DNA of 64,000 bases from Bacilli bacterium (GCA_017541325.1 JAFXZI010000003.1:92191-156190), one strand, 5' to 3'. Positions 28,059-37,937 are shown, counted from the stretch's first letter. Translations and numbers: made by a program. Notes: generated by a model from the sequence alone, not told the origin.

Positions 28059-29762
28059 TTAATTATTAGTATTATTATCAGAGGTATCCTCTGGTTTTTT
28101 TATGTCTAATATTACTGGTAAAACTATAGGCCTTCTTCCAGTTAATTCATATATAAACGGAAATAAATCTGTAACTATTTGAGTTTTAATTGTATTAAAA
28201 TTAGCGCTTCTATCTTTTAATTTAGAATTAATGGATTTAGTAGCAACTTCTTCAATCTTTTTAATTAGTTCTTCATTTTCATTTATTAGAATGAATCCTC
28301 TAGTAGTTATATTAGGTTTAATTAATAATTCACGTTTACGCATATCAACATTTGCTATAACTACTAATATTCCATCACTAGCCATTATTTTTCTATCACG
28401 AAGTACTGCACCATTAACTTCACCTAAAGAGTTTCCATCGACATAAGTATCAGCATCTGGAACAGATTCTCCTCTTGTTATATTGTGATCTTTAAGTATT
28501 AATGTATCACCATTTCTAAGAATAAATGTATTCTCTTTGGGTATTCCACATTCTATACCGATATTTGCATGTTTTTTAAGCATTCTATAGTCTCCATGGA
28601 ATGGCATTAAATACTTAGGTTTCATAAGTCTTATCATTAGTTTTAATTCTTCTTCGTTTCCATGTCCAGAAGAGTGAATATCAGATAGAGCAGTATTAGT
28701 AAACACTTTAACTCCTTGTAGATATAATTTGTTTATTGTATTACCAATTGCTTGAGCATTTCCTGGAATAGCAGATGATGAGAATACAACAATATCATCC
28801 GGTCTTAGTTTAATTTGTTTATGAGTTCCATTAGCTATTCTTGATAAAGCTGCAAGAGGTTCTCCTTGGGTTCCAGTACATAAAATACATACTTCACTAG
28901 GTTTTAATTGATTAGCTTCATCAGCATTTATAAAACTACTAGCGTGGTCGATATATCCACCTTTTAAGGAAATAGTAAGATTATTTTCCATACTTCTACC
29001 AAAAGTACATATTTTACGATTATGTTTGTAACAAGTTTCTACTATATGTTTTAAACGATATATATTTGATGCAAAAGTTGCAATTATAATTCTTCTATTA
29101 ACATACTTATCAAAAATATCATTTAAAGCATTGTCTACTTTAGCTTCACTTGTACTTACTCCAGGAGATAAAGCATTAGTAGATTCTCCTATAAGTAAAT
29201 CTACACCTTCTTCACCAATTCTAGCCATTTTATGTAAGTCTGCTACTGGTCCTATTGGTGTCATATCAAATTTATAGTCACCAGTTGTAACAATATTTCC
29301 ATCTGGTGTTTTTATAAGTATTCCATGTGAATCTGGAATAGAGTGTGTTGTTCTAAAAAATTCTATTTGTATTTTATTAAATTTTAATATAGTTTGGTCA
29401 TCATATGCATTTAAATTATCATATCTAATATTACGGTCAGCTAATTTCATCGCAATAAGCTCTTTAGCTTGATTTGGAGCATATATTTCAGGAATATTAA
29501 TGTTTTGAATAACATATGGTATTCCTCCTATATGGTCCTCATGTCCGTGAGTAATAATTAAAGCCTTAATTTTATCTTCATTTTCTTTTAAGAAAGTAAA
29601 ATCAGGTAATATATAATCTATTCCAAAAAGTCCCCATTCTGGAAATTCAATTCCCGCATCTATAATAACAATATCATTACCATGCATTACACAATACATG
29701 TTTTTTCCAATTGATCCCAAACCACCTAAAACTATAACTTTAGTTTCGTTTTGGTCTTTCAT
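28059..29762 (-). CDS. rnjA: Ribonuclease J
   Basis: A 567-residue metallo-beta-lactamase-fold RNase J with 5'-3' exo- and endonuclease activity, central to mRNA decay in Firmicutes. Zinc motif ITHGHEDHIGG (residues ~73-83), GDYKFDMTPIG, HSSGHGNEEELK and MPFHGDYRML mark the beta-CASP core; about 100 residues of C-terminal domain follow. It starts behind AAGGAG on the minus strand. It may be J1 or J2; only one copy is in the window. Confidence 0.94.
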   Translation of the reverse strand: MKDQNETKVIVLGGLGSIGKNMYCVMHGNDIVIIDAGIEFPEWGLFGIDYILPDFTFLKENEDKIKALIITHGHEDHIGGIPYVIQNINIPEIYAPNQAKELIAMKLADRNIRYDNLNAYDDQTILKFNKIQIEFFRTTHSIPDSHGILIKTPDGNIVTTGDYKFDMTPIGPVADLHKMARIGEEGVDLLIGESTNALSPGVSTSEAKVDNALNDIFDKYVNRRIIIATFASNIYRLKHIVETCYKHNRKICTFGRSMENNLTISLKGGYIDHASSFINADEANQLKPSEVCILCTGTQGEPLAALSRIANGTHKQIKLRPDDIVVFSSSAIPGNAQAIGNTINKLYLQGVKVFTNTALSDIHSSGHGNEEELKLMIRLMKPKYLMPFHGDYRMLKKHANIGIECGIPKENTFILRNGDTLILKDHNITRGESVPDADTYVDGNSLGEVNGAVLRDRKIMASDGILVVIANVDMRKRELLIKPNITTRGFILINENEELIKKIEEVATKSINSKLKDRSANFNTIKTQIVTDLFPFIYELTGRRPIVLPVILDIKKPEDTSDNNTNN

Positions 29763-29832
29763 ATAAACTCCTTTCTTTAATAGTAAGAACTATAACGTAT
29801 AAATTATAGTATGAATTAATAATTTTGTCTAG

Positions 29833-29860
29833 TAAAAAAAGAGTTTTAAAAACTCTTTTT
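29833..29860 (-). terminator. Terminator of the surface-protein operon
   Basis: AAAAAGAGTT and AACTCTTTTT flank TTAA; on the minus strand the hairpin is followed by a T tract just after the LCP gene. It overlaps its last codon. Confidence 0.8.
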
Positions 29861-31874
29861 AAGGTGTTGTATTTTGTTCTGTACTAGAACTGTTTTCTCC
29901 TCCAGAACCATTATTTTCATTATTTCCACCAGTATTTCCTTCATTTCCTTCGTTTTCTTTATTATCGTTGTTATCACTTGGAGGAGTTACTGGAGCAGTG
30001 TTTTTATAAACAGTAATTGTTAATGTAATTGTTTTAGGTTTACATAAATCAGTTCTTTTCTTACGAGGATAACTTTGTTTTGTAATTCTTCCAGCTTGAC
30101 TAGAACTACTAACAGATACTTCATTCCATATTATTGTAAATCCATGATTTGCTGCCCAATTTTCAGCTTTACTTCTAGAATAAGAAGAAAAGTCAGGAAT
30201 TAAAGTATATAGAGTAGTTGATGCAGTTGGATTCTTTCCAATTACATTTGTTTCATAATCTTCACCAATAGTATAACTAAATGAAGTTTCATTCTTTTCT
30301 TTTTTAAGACCTAGATTAACTTTCATAGCATTAACTATTTGAGATTTACTAGATTGATTTGGAATATAATTATATAACTCTAAATGACTTCTTTCATCAT
30401 ATATTATTTGATCAGATCCAGATAAGAATAGTTTTTGAATTGAAACAAGTTCTCCATCTTTATCTCTTTTAGTAGTCATAATATCTTTAACTACGTTATA
30501 GAATGATAATATTGTTTCTCTAGACATATTAGTATCTAAGTTATTAGAAATACTATCTAGAATACTATAAACATCACCTATACTATTAATCTTTTTAACT
30601 TTATTAATTATTCCATGAATAACTAATTGTTGATTTTGACCTCTTACAAAGTCATTTCTAGTTCCTTGTGAATATTCTTTTCCACATTTTTTTTCATTAT
30701 TTTTTCTATTTCTGGCTAAAGCTAATGCTTGTTCACCATTTAGTTTTTGTTCACCTTTTTTAACATAGATAGTATTACTTCCCCATCTTCTTTTACTGTC
30801 TTGTTCACAGAAAGAATAAGGAACATCTACTTCAACGCCACCTAAAGCATTAACTAAATCGACTAATCCTTTAAAGTTAATCTTGGCATAATAATCAATT
30901 TTTATACCAGTATAGTTTTGAATAGTATTAATTACACATTTAGCTCCATGAGCAGCAGAGTGTGTTATTTTATTTTCAACATTTCCCATACAAGTTATAG
31001 GAACATAAGTATCTCTTGGAATACTTAACATTGTTACATTTAATGTAGATGGATTAAATGTAATAAGCATTAATGAATCTCCATTAAATGAATTAGCATT
31101 TTTAATTCCATCAGAAGTTGAATCAACTCCCATTAATAGAAGTGTAAATGGTTTTGATACATCAGCAGAAGAACCTCTTAATTCATCGTCTTTCTTTTCC
31201 TCTTTAGAAGTAGATGCAAGTACTTTAGTTTCTTCTTCAATATTTTCAAATTGTTCAACTGAATTATACATTGTAACATATCCACTAGGAAGGAATGCAT
31301 AATCTATTTTCTTATTATATAAATCATTTATCATAGATAAATAATCATCATAAGGAACTAATTCATTATTCTTATCTAATCCATATTCTTTAACTATTTC
31401 CATAGGAAGAATATATGCTTCAGTATCATTTTTATCTTTTCCAATACCTATTTTAGATTTATATATATCTTTAGCATTACCTATTTTATTAGTTTTTAAT
31501 GTAACTAATGAAGTAGTAGTGGTAACTGTTTCTTTATTCATGTTATCTATTTTAGATAAAACATAATTAATATTAAAACCAATTACTATATATATAATTA
31601 TAAGAATCAATAAGAAAAATCTTTTAATACCTTTTTTTATTCTTTTTTTCTTTTTATTTCTTCTAAATAAATTGATAATCATAAGTACATTAATAAGTGT
31701 AACAATACCTATAATTATAATTCTTAGAACTGTTTCAATTCTTTTAAGTTGTAACAAACTATATATTAAGTATATAGATGCTACTAAAGAGAAAATGATA
31801 AATACTATATCAATTATTAAAGATCTTTTCTTTTTCTTTTTTTGTCGTAATTTTTCTCTTTCTTTAGAACGCAT
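29859..31874 (-). CDS. LytR-CpsA-Psr (LCP) family ligase with extra extracellular domains
   Basis: A 671-residue protein. Three membrane spans (~18-40, 50-70, 85-108) are followed by a region (~118-215) resembling a solute-binding-protein lobe (LKTNKIGNAKDIYKSKIGIG, YDDYLSMINDLYNKKIDYAF), then the LCP domain (~245-430): NSFNGDSLMLITFNPSTLNV, SIPRDTYVPI with the catalytic-loop Arg, and QALALARNR. A PASTA-like segment (~565-625, SYSRSKAENWAANHGFTI) and a low-complexity Asn/Gly/Glu tail end it. LCP enzymes transfer wall teichoic acid or polysaccharide onto peptidoglycan. It is the last gene of a tight three-gene operon of surface proteins (5-nt gap). Confidence 0.88.
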   Translation of the reverse strand: MRSKEREKLRQKKKKKRSLIIDIVFIIFSLVASIYLIYSLLQLKRIETVLRIIIIGIVTLINVLMIINLFRRNKKKKRIKKGIKRFFLLILIIIYIVIGFNINYVLSKIDNMNKETVTTTTSLVTLKTNKIGNAKDIYKSKIGIGKDKNDTEAYILPMEIVKEYGLDKNNELVPYDDYLSMINDLYNKKIDYAFLPSGYVTMYNSVEQFENIEEETKVLASTSKEEKKDDELRGSSADVSKPFTLLLMGVDSTSDGIKNANSFNGDSLMLITFNPSTLNVTMLSIPRDTYVPITCMGNVENKITHSAAHGAKCVINTIQNYTGIKIDYYAKINFKGLVDLVNALGGVEVDVPYSFCEQDSKRRWGSNTIYVKKGEQKLNGEQALALARNRKNNEKKCGKEYSQGTRNDFVRGQNQQLVIHGIINKVKKINSIGDVYSILDSISNNLDTNMSRETILSFYNVVKDIMTTKRDKDGELVSIQKLFLSGSDQIIYDERSHLELYNYIPNQSSKSQIVNAMKVNLGLKKEKNETSFSYTIGEDYETNVIGKNPTASTTLYTLIPDFSSYSRSKAENWAANHGFTIIWNEVSVSSSSQAGRITKQSYPRKKRTDLCKPKTITLTITVYKNTAPVTPPSDNNDNKENEGNEGNTGGNNENNGSGGENSSSTEQNTTP

Positions 31875-31879
31875 TCTAT

Positions 31880-33403
31880 CTAATCTCCTTTTTTCTTAGT
31901 ACCTTTTTTCTTAGTTGATTTCTTTTTAGGAGTCTTTTTTATTTCTTGAGTTTCTTCTAGAATTTTATACATATCATCGTCTTCTTCAGTTTCAACTAAA
32001 TCAGAAGTTTTCTCTTCTTCAGCTTCTACGATTTCTTCTCCCTCTTCAATTTCAGTTTCAACTATTTCCTCTTTAGAATCAACTGGTTCTTCTCCTTCTT
32101 CAATGTTTTGAATTGTTTTGGTACTTTTTTTCTTTCCCTTCATAAGTATTATAAACAAAAATACCAAATATGTTAAGAAGATAAATCCTAGAAGACTAAT
32201 TATTATTAATTTATATAAATCTGTATTTTCTTTATTATTATCTTTTTCTTTAGTTTGTTCTTCTTTTTCTGTTAAATATCTTTGAATTGTTTTATCTTGA
32301 CTATCATATCTATAAATAGATTCTTCACCAGTATCTAAATTAATACCATAAAAGTAATAATAGTCAGTATTATCTAATTTATAAGCATTAATTTTATTTT
32401 CGTTTATTTCTATTGTTTCATTCTTTTTAGCATTTTCTATTTCTTTATTTTCAATAAATACATTTAATGTTGAAAAAGAATATTCATTATATTTAATAAA
32501 TTCATCATCTTTATAAATAAATAGATTAACATTTCCTTCACTATCTTTTAATCCTACTAGTTTTAAATTAGCTTTTTCATTTATAAAACCAGGAACTTTA
32601 ACATCTTTATATTCTATTTCAGTATCTGCAAAAGTATTATTAGGACTTTTTAATAGCTTTGCTTTTCTAACAAGAGTATATTCTGTATCTTCTACAGTAA
32701 CTTTAATAGGATCTAATTCTTTTACATTAGCAGTAATTGTATATACTCTTTCAGAACCATTTTCAGCAACTACACTAATTTTTAAAGTGTTTTTACCATC
32801 TTCTACAGATCTAGTTCCAAGTCCTGAAACTGATGCTCTAGAATCTGCTTTAGCTCCTTTTATATTAATTGATTCAGTGTTTGCTGGAAGTTCTACAGTA
32901 TAAGAAGTTGTATTTTTATTAAAACTTGGTGTTAGAGTAGCACCATCAATACTTAAACTAGATAAGTAGTTATTACCTGATTTAGATGCTTCATATTCTG
33001 CTTGAGAAATAACTTTTACTGATTTAGAACCACTAAAGTTAAGACAATTCTCTGCACAAATTTGACCACTAATTTTTACACTTGGGTTTCCTGCAGCTTT
33101 TGCTTTAAACTTAACTGTAATTGTCTTTGATTTTTCTCCACTTAGAATCATTGCACCATTACTTATTCCTGATCCACCTACATATGATAATTTTGATGAA
33201 TCATAACTAATTGAATAAGCCATTGAATAACTTGCTTGTGATGAATTAACTCTAAATGTAAAAGAAACTGTATTCCCTACAACAACTTTTCCAGTACTTG
33301 CTGAACTATTAACACTAGCTCCAGCAGCATATACTGGAATTAAAGACGCTAAGAATATATATAGCGTCATAATTGTACTTATTATTATTTTCTTTTTACC
33401 CAT
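31880..33403 (-). CDS. Membrane-anchored surface protein with cohesin-like and cadherin-like domains
   Basis: A 507-residue secreted, anchored protein. A signal peptide ends near residue 27 (LIPVYAAGAS). Residues ~30-133 resemble a cohesin fold (KVVVGNTVSFTFRVNSSQ, MAYSISYDSSKLSYVGG, TITVKFKAKAAGNPSVKI). Residues ~145-228 form a cadherin-like beta sandwich (LSSLSIDGATLTPSFNKNTT). A mixed domain follows, then a span at ~395-425 (LIIISLLGFIFLTYLVFLFI) and a highly charged Glu/Lys cytoplasmic tail. The gene directly upstream encodes a dockerin-tailed glucosaminidase, so this is a candidate cell-surface docking partner. Gaps are 9 nt and 5 nt to its neighbours. Confidence 0.78.
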   Translation of the reverse strand: MGKKKIIISTIMTLYIFLASLIPVYAAGASVNSSASTGKVVVGNTVSFTFRVNSSQASYSMAYSISYDSSKLSYVGGSGISNGAMILSGEKSKTITVKFKAKAAGNPSVKISGQICAENCLNFSGSKSVKVISQAEYEASKSGNNYLSSLSIDGATLTPSFNKNTTSYTVELPANTESINIKGAKADSRASVSGLGTRSVEDGKNTLKISVVAENGSERVYTITANVKELDPIKVTVEDTEYTLVRKAKLLKSPNNTFADTEIEYKDVKVPGFINEKANLKLVGLKDSEGNVNLFIYKDDEFIKYNEYSFSTLNVFIENKEIENAKKNETIEINENKINAYKLDNTDYYYFYGINLDTGEESIYRYDSQDKTIQRYLTEKEEQTKEKDNNKENTDLYKLIIISLLGFIFLTYLVFLFIILMKGKKKSTKTIQNIEEGEEPVDSKEEIVETEIEEGEEIVEAEEEKTSDLVETEEDDDMYKILEETQEIKKTPKKKSTKKKGTKKKGD

Positions 33404-33412
33404 TTTATCCTC

Positions 33413-35494
33413 CTATGATTGTGATATATTTGCTTTCTTTAATAAATGCATTTGTACTTTAGATAGGTCTAATATATCAACAGATCCACCTCTACTTACA
33501 TCACCTGCTTGAGCATATGCTCCAGTTAATGATTTTTTCTTTAATAAATGCATTTGTACTAGAGATAAATCTAATACAGTAATATTTCCGTCTCCACTGA
33601 CATCACCATATATGATAAATGTATATGTTTTAGAAGATGTTCCAGATGTAATTTTTACTTTATCTCCAGTAACTATTGATCCACTTGTTTTAGCTTTATT
33701 GTTTTTATCCATTATATTAATACTTGCATAATTATTTGCTTTTTGAATTTTATTTATCATACCTTGAACAGTAGAACCTAAAGTAATGTTATATATATAA
33801 GTTGAATTTTTAATCTTATATCCAGATGATGTTATAGTTACATCTGCTGTTGGATAATTTACTGTAGGAGTATTAGGATCTGGATCTTGGTTTGTAGAAC
33901 CATTTCCATTATTGTTATCATCATTTGTTGTAGGTTTTATTACATTAAATGTAATATTATATGTTTTCTTAGTACCATCTTGTGCAGTAACTATTACTGA
34001 TTTCTTAGTTCCTGAAGTAGTAATATTAAATGTTCCATTTCCAGATATAGTAGAAGTTGATGCAACTGTAGTACTATTTATTGTTACATTTCCACTTGTT
34101 GGTATTGTTACTGTATAGTTAGTATTTGCACCATCAAAGTTTGTAACTGATGTATTATTAACTGTTAATGTTTTTAAATAATTGTTTGGATTACCTTTGT
34201 TTGGTAATGATGTTGATGCAGGTATTCCGGCATATATTGGAATTTGGAATACCATAGGTAAATCAATTATTCCCATTCCATTATATGAATTATATGTTGT
34301 ATTAGAACTAGATACTACTGCACTTACATTTGTCATATATTGATGCCAGTATCCAGAATTTGATTTAGGAGTAGTATTCCATTTTTGGAAGTATGCAGTA
34401 TTTTGTCCTGCCCCTACATATCCGTTGTTAATCCAACTAGCTCCACCTATAATTGCTTTTTCTTTTGTATTCCATCCTTTTTCTTTGGCATATTTAAGTC
34501 CATTACATACAGGTTTAGTTGAACTAGTAGCACCTATATTATAGAAGTTATAATATCCAGTATAATTTACTGAACAATATGTACTACAAGTTCCATTAAC
34601 TGCATAACCAGTACCAGATAAACCAACTTCTTGTCTTGTTAAGGCTGCTAAGAATAGTGGGTTAACATTATATTGTTGAGCTGCTTTTATATAGTATTGT
34701 GTTAAATTACTAAAGAAATCTGTATATAGAATCTTTTTAACTGCAGATTCTGTTTGATATGCAGAATAATAATTTAAATCTTCAAACATAAAAATGTTTT
34801 TTTCATTCAACCAGTTTCTTGGATCCATATAATAAGCAATTGTTTCTTTTTTTGCTTGATACCATGATTTTCCATCTTTAGGAGTATATGTATTTGTATA
34901 CCAGTTATAACATCCATCAGCAGTTGATAAATATCCTTGACTTGATGTTTGAATTAAACTTCTACCAATTACATTTTCATTATTTAGAGAAGTAGTCCAA
35001 TTATCTCTAGTATTAATACCTACAAAAATCCAATTTGGATGTTTTTTATGTAATTCTTTTAATTTAGTTTTATATGATTCAGGGAAACCTTGTCCATTTA
35101 AATATGCATCAAATTCAGCATCGCTCATTTGGCTCATAGGAGTTGAAGGAATATCAACAGTAGTAGAAGTACTACCACTATTTTGAATTTCTACATAACG
35201 ACTACATACATAACCAGTTTTTCCTGAATAAGTAGTTTTGTACCATTTACCAGTTGTACATCCAGTTGATGAATCAGTAGTATTTACTAAATCTCCAGAA
35301 ATAGTAATTATAGTATTATGAGGAATAAGTACTAAATTAGAATAACTTGTACCAGCGCCACTTCTTAATTTAACTCCGTCGGTAGCAGTAATTCTTCCTT
35401 TTTGATCAGCTGCATATACGGATGTATTTATATAAAAAGAGGCAAATAATATAGAAACAATAATTAAAATATTAATTGCTTTATTTAATTTCAT
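33413..35494 (-). CDS. Secreted glucosaminidase with SH3b, cadherin-like and dockerin-like domains
   Basis: A 693-residue exported protein; ATG at 35494 follows TAGGAGATGATT, and gives MKLNKAIN plus a signal peptide ending VYAAD. Then a bacterial SH3 domain (GRITATDGVKLRSGAGTSYS, ~30-100) and a LytG/FlgJ-like N-acetylglucosaminidase (~130-380; Glu in ALTRQEVGLSGTG). A cadherin-like module (NYLKTLTVNNTSVTNFDG) and a beta domain follow. The C-terminus has two dockerin-type repeats: GDVSGDGNITVLDLSLVQMH (calcium positions D,S,D,T,D) and GDVSRGGSVDILDLSKVQMH, where the second calcium-site Asp is Gly. It heads the operon; the cohesin-like gene follows 9 nt later. Confidence 0.85.
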   Translation of the reverse strand: MKLNKAINILIIVSILFASFYINTSVYAADQKGRITATDGVKLRSGAGTSYSNLVLIPHNTIITISGDLVNTTDSSTGCTTGKWYKTTYSGKTGYVCSRYVEIQNSGSTSTTVDIPSTPMSQMSDAEFDAYLNGQGFPESYKTKLKELHKKHPNWIFVGINTRDNWTTSLNNENVIGRSLIQTSSQGYLSTADGCYNWYTNTYTPKDGKSWYQAKKETIAYYMDPRNWLNEKNIFMFEDLNYYSAYQTESAVKKILYTDFFSNLTQYYIKAAQQYNVNPLFLAALTRQEVGLSGTGYAVNGTCSTYCSVNYTGYYNFYNIGATSSTKPVCNGLKYAKEKGWNTKEKAIIGGASWINNGYVGAGQNTAYFQKWNTTPKSNSGYWHQYMTNVSAVVSSSNTTYNSYNGMGIIDLPMVFQIPIYAGIPASTSLPNKGNPNNYLKTLTVNNTSVTNFDGANTNYTVTIPTSGNVTINSTTVASTSTISGNGTFNITTSGTKKSVIVTAQDGTKKTYNITFNVIKPTTNDDNNNGNGSTNQDPDPNTPTVNYPTADVTITSSGYKIKNSTYIYNITLGSTVQGMINKIQKANNYASINIMDKNNKAKTSGSIVTGDKVKITSGTSSKTYTFIIYGDVSGDGNITVLDLSLVQMHLLKKKSLTGAYAQAGDVSRGGSVDILDLSKVQMHLLKKANISQS

Positions 35495-35608
35495 ATAATC
35501 ATCTCCTATTAATGTATATTCTCTCACTATAATTTTATCATAAAAATGCACTTTTTCCTATTTAAGAAAAGGATTAATTTAGTTTATATGACACCTTTTT
35601 ACATCAAC

Positions 35609-35637
35609 TTGATTTTTTAGCAATAATATGGTATAAT
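35609..35637 (+). promoter_or_regulatory. Promoter of the hypothetical membrane protein gene at 35674
   Basis: TTGATT (35609-35614), a 17-bp spacer and TATAAT (35632-35637). Confidence 0.7.
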
Positions 35638-35673
35638 TTTACTCACTTACCGTTTGGAGGGGAATTTATAAAA

Positions 35674-36657
35674 ATGAGTAAAGATAAAAGAAAAGAAATT
35701 CATGAAGAAGGTATTCCAGATGGAGTTACTATAACTAGTAGAAAAGATAATAATATAAAAAAAACAATTGGTAAAAAGATAGTATTTTGTATATTATTAG
35801 CAACATTAATTTCTGGATATTTAATTGAAAATTCTACATTAGTAGATAGAGGTCAAAGTGTTGCTTATGTAGTTAGTGAAGAATCTAATAGAACTGTTTT
35901 AGATGAAGCAGTAGCGTCTCACAATGAAGAGTATAATGATGACTTATTAGCTAGAATAGATTCATATAGAGATTTAATTAAGATTTCTGAGAGATTAAAT
36001 TCATATAATTTAGATGAAGTTATAAGAGGATTAACTCCGCTTGATATGAATGAACAATTAGATGTAGTTGCATTGAAAGAAAATATGAATAAATATGATG
36101 AATATGTATCTCAAGGAGAAAATGGAATAATTTTATCAAAAGATTCTGAAGATTTCTTAACAGTTGCTTTAATGCTTGAAAGAGATGAAAGAAGTGTTAA
36201 TGCTTTAATTCATAATAGAGCTTTTGCTGATTTAGCAGATTTAAAATTATTAGCTTTAAAAAGTAAGGTAGCTGATTGTTGTGAATTTGGACCAGAATCA
36301 ATTGGTAATATGAAGTTACAAGAAATAGATGGAGAAAGAGTAATAACTTATCAAGGAAATACTGGAAGAATTTATACTGTTAGATTTGCAGATGGTGGAT
36401 TAGATTTTATTACATCAAGCAAACTAGTTCCTAGAATTATGAATAGTGTATTTGATGATCAATCTTATTCTGAATCAGTATCAACTGATTACGATCATAA
36501 TACTAATAATTTAGTACTAGATGAAATAAATGATTTAACAACATTTATAAAGATGGATTGTAGCATAAATCATGATGGGAAATTACAACTATCTAGTCCT
36601 GTAGCAATTCAAAGATTAACTCATACATTTAAAAGTACTGAAAAAAAAGAAAACTAA
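35674..36657 (+). CDS. Hypothetical single-span membrane protein
   Basis: A 327-residue protein that I do not recognise. The N-terminal ~28 residues are charged, one span follows (IGKKIVFCILLATLISGYLI, ~32-51), and the remaining ~270 residues are acidic and probably extracellular. No cysteine pairs, catalytic motifs or repeats are obvious; ADCCEFGPESIG near residue 205 is the only notable local motif. GGAGGGG precedes the ATG by about 12 nt. It has its own promoter and terminator, so it is monocistronic. Confidence 0.75.
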   Translation: MSKDKRKEIHEEGIPDGVTITSRKDNNIKKTIGKKIVFCILLATLISGYLIENSTLVDRGQSVAYVVSEESNRTVLDEAVASHNEEYNDDLLARIDSYRDLIKISERLNSYNLDEVIRGLTPLDMNEQLDVVALKENMNKYDEYVSQGENGIILSKDSEDFLTVALMLERDERSVNALIHNRAFADLADLKLLALKSKVADCCEFGPESIGNMKLQEIDGERVITYQGNTGRIYTVRFADGGLDFITSSKLVPRIMNSVFDDQSYSESVSTDYDHNTNNLVLDEINDLTTFIKMDCSINHDGKLQLSSPVAIQRLTHTFKSTEKKEN

Positions 36658-36678
36658 TTCGTGCGAATTAGTTTTTTT
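36652..36678 (+). terminator. Terminator of the gene at 35674
   Basis: AACTAATTCG-TG-CGAATTAGTT followed by T, overlapping the stop codon. Confidence 0.85.
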
Positions 36679-36712
36679 ATGTTATAATCTTATTAGGATA
36701 GGGCGTGGTTGT

Positions 36713-37639
36713 ATGAGAAAAAAAGATATTTGGTTATTAATATTTGTATTAATAATAGTGGGTTCCCACTATTTTAATATAAATATTTTTTCATATATAA
36801 ACGAAGAATTCCTATATCAAGTAGTAAGTTTAGAAAAAAACGAAGTAGCAGATATTAAACCAGTAAGAACCTCATCAAAACTAAAAGTTTATTATATTAA
36901 TGTTGGAGAAGCAGAATCTATTCTAATACAAAATTTAGATGAATATATGCTTATTGATGCTGGAAATAATAATGATGGAAAAAAATTAGTTAAATTTTTG
37001 AAAGACTTAGAAGTCCCTGATTTAAAATATGTTGTTAGTACTCATCCTCATGAAGATCATATAGGTGGAATGGATAATATAGTTAAAGAATTTAAAATAA
37101 AAAGAATGTTTATGCCTGATGTTACAACTAATACACCTACTTTTACTGAAGTATTAGATGAACTTGAAAAGAAAAAAGTAAAAATAACTATTCCTAAAAA
37201 CGGAGATACATATCGATTAGGAAATGCAGAAATAATATTTATTTATTCTGGAACGGATTCAGAAGATTTAAATAATTCTTCTATTATTTTAAAAGTAACT
37301 TTTGGAAATAATTCGTTTTTATTTACTGGAGATACTACTAGTGCAGTTGAAGATAAAATATTAAATGAAGATATTTCTGCAGATGTATTAAAGGTTGCAC
37401 ATCATGGATCAAGATATAGTTCAAGTGAAGAATTTCTTAAAAAAGTAAATCCAAAATATGCAGTTATATCAGTTGGTAAGAATAATGATTATGGACATCC
37501 TCATAAAGAAACTATGAGAAGATTAAATAAGAATAAAGTTAAAGTATATAGAACAGATTATTTAGGTACTATTTTATTTGAATCAAATGGTAATAAAATT
37601 GATATTAAAACTATAAAAACTGATACAGATGGAGGTTAA
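36713..37639 (+). CDS. ComEC-type extracellular metallo-beta-lactamase-fold hydrolase
   Basis: A 308-residue protein. A span (~5-27) is followed by a metallo-beta-lactamase domain like the C-terminal domain of ComEC: KVYYINVGEAESILIQN, LIDAGNNNDGKKL, STHPHEDHIGGMDNI (zinc motif HxHxDH), LFTGDTT and VAHHGSRYSSS, ending YGHPHKETMRRL. The channel domain of ComEC is absent. In competence systems this domain hydrolyses incoming DNA, but stand-alone versions are widespread and may cleave other nucleic acids or nucleotides. The next gene is a DUF3006 protein, a common partner. GGCGTGGTTGT precedes the start. Confidence 0.85.
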   Translation: MRKKDIWLLIFVLIIVGSHYFNINIFSYINEEFLYQVVSLEKNEVADIKPVRTSSKLKVYYINVGEAESILIQNLDEYMLIDAGNNNDGKKLVKFLKDLEVPDLKYVVSTHPHEDHIGGMDNIVKEFKIKRMFMPDVTTNTPTFTEVLDELEKKKVKITIPKNGDTYRLGNAEIIFIYSGTDSEDLNNSSIILKVTFGNNSFLFTGDTTSAVEDKILNEDISADVLKVAHHGSRYSSSEEFLKKVNPKYAVISVGKNNDYGHPHKETMRRLNKNKVKVYRTDYLGTILFESNGNKIDIKTIKTDTDGG

Positions 37640-37640
37640 T

Positions 37641-37862
37641 ATGAAATATATAGTAGATAGAGTAGAAGGAGATTTAGTAATTGCAATTGAAGAAAAGACA
37701 AATAAAGTAATTAAGATAGATAAAAGTCTTATAGATTTTGATCTTTTTGATGGATTAGTTATTAATTATGAAAATGGTATTTATACAAAAGATTTAGAAT
37801 CTACTGAAAAAAAGAAAAAAGAAGTTAAAAATAGGTTTGATAAATTAAAAGAAATGAATTAA
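37641..37862 (+). CDS. DUF3006 family protein
   Basis: A 73-residue protein: KYIVDRVEGDLVIAIEEKTN and a Lys/Glu-rich C-terminal helix match DUF3006. Such small beta-barrel proteins commonly sit next to ComEC-type metallo-beta-lactamase genes, as here. ATG 37641 has GGAGG 5 nt upstream. It is separated from the preceding stop by one base. Confidence 0.8.
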   Translation: MKYIVDRVEGDLVIAIEEKTNKVIKIDKSLIDFDLFDGLVINYENGIYTKDLESTEKKKKEVKNRFDKLKEMN

Positions 37863-37937
37863 ATAGAATAGATGCTAAAAAAGGAAACGCAAAAGTTATA
37901 GAAATGAAGTATTAAATTTGTTATAATACTTTTAGTT

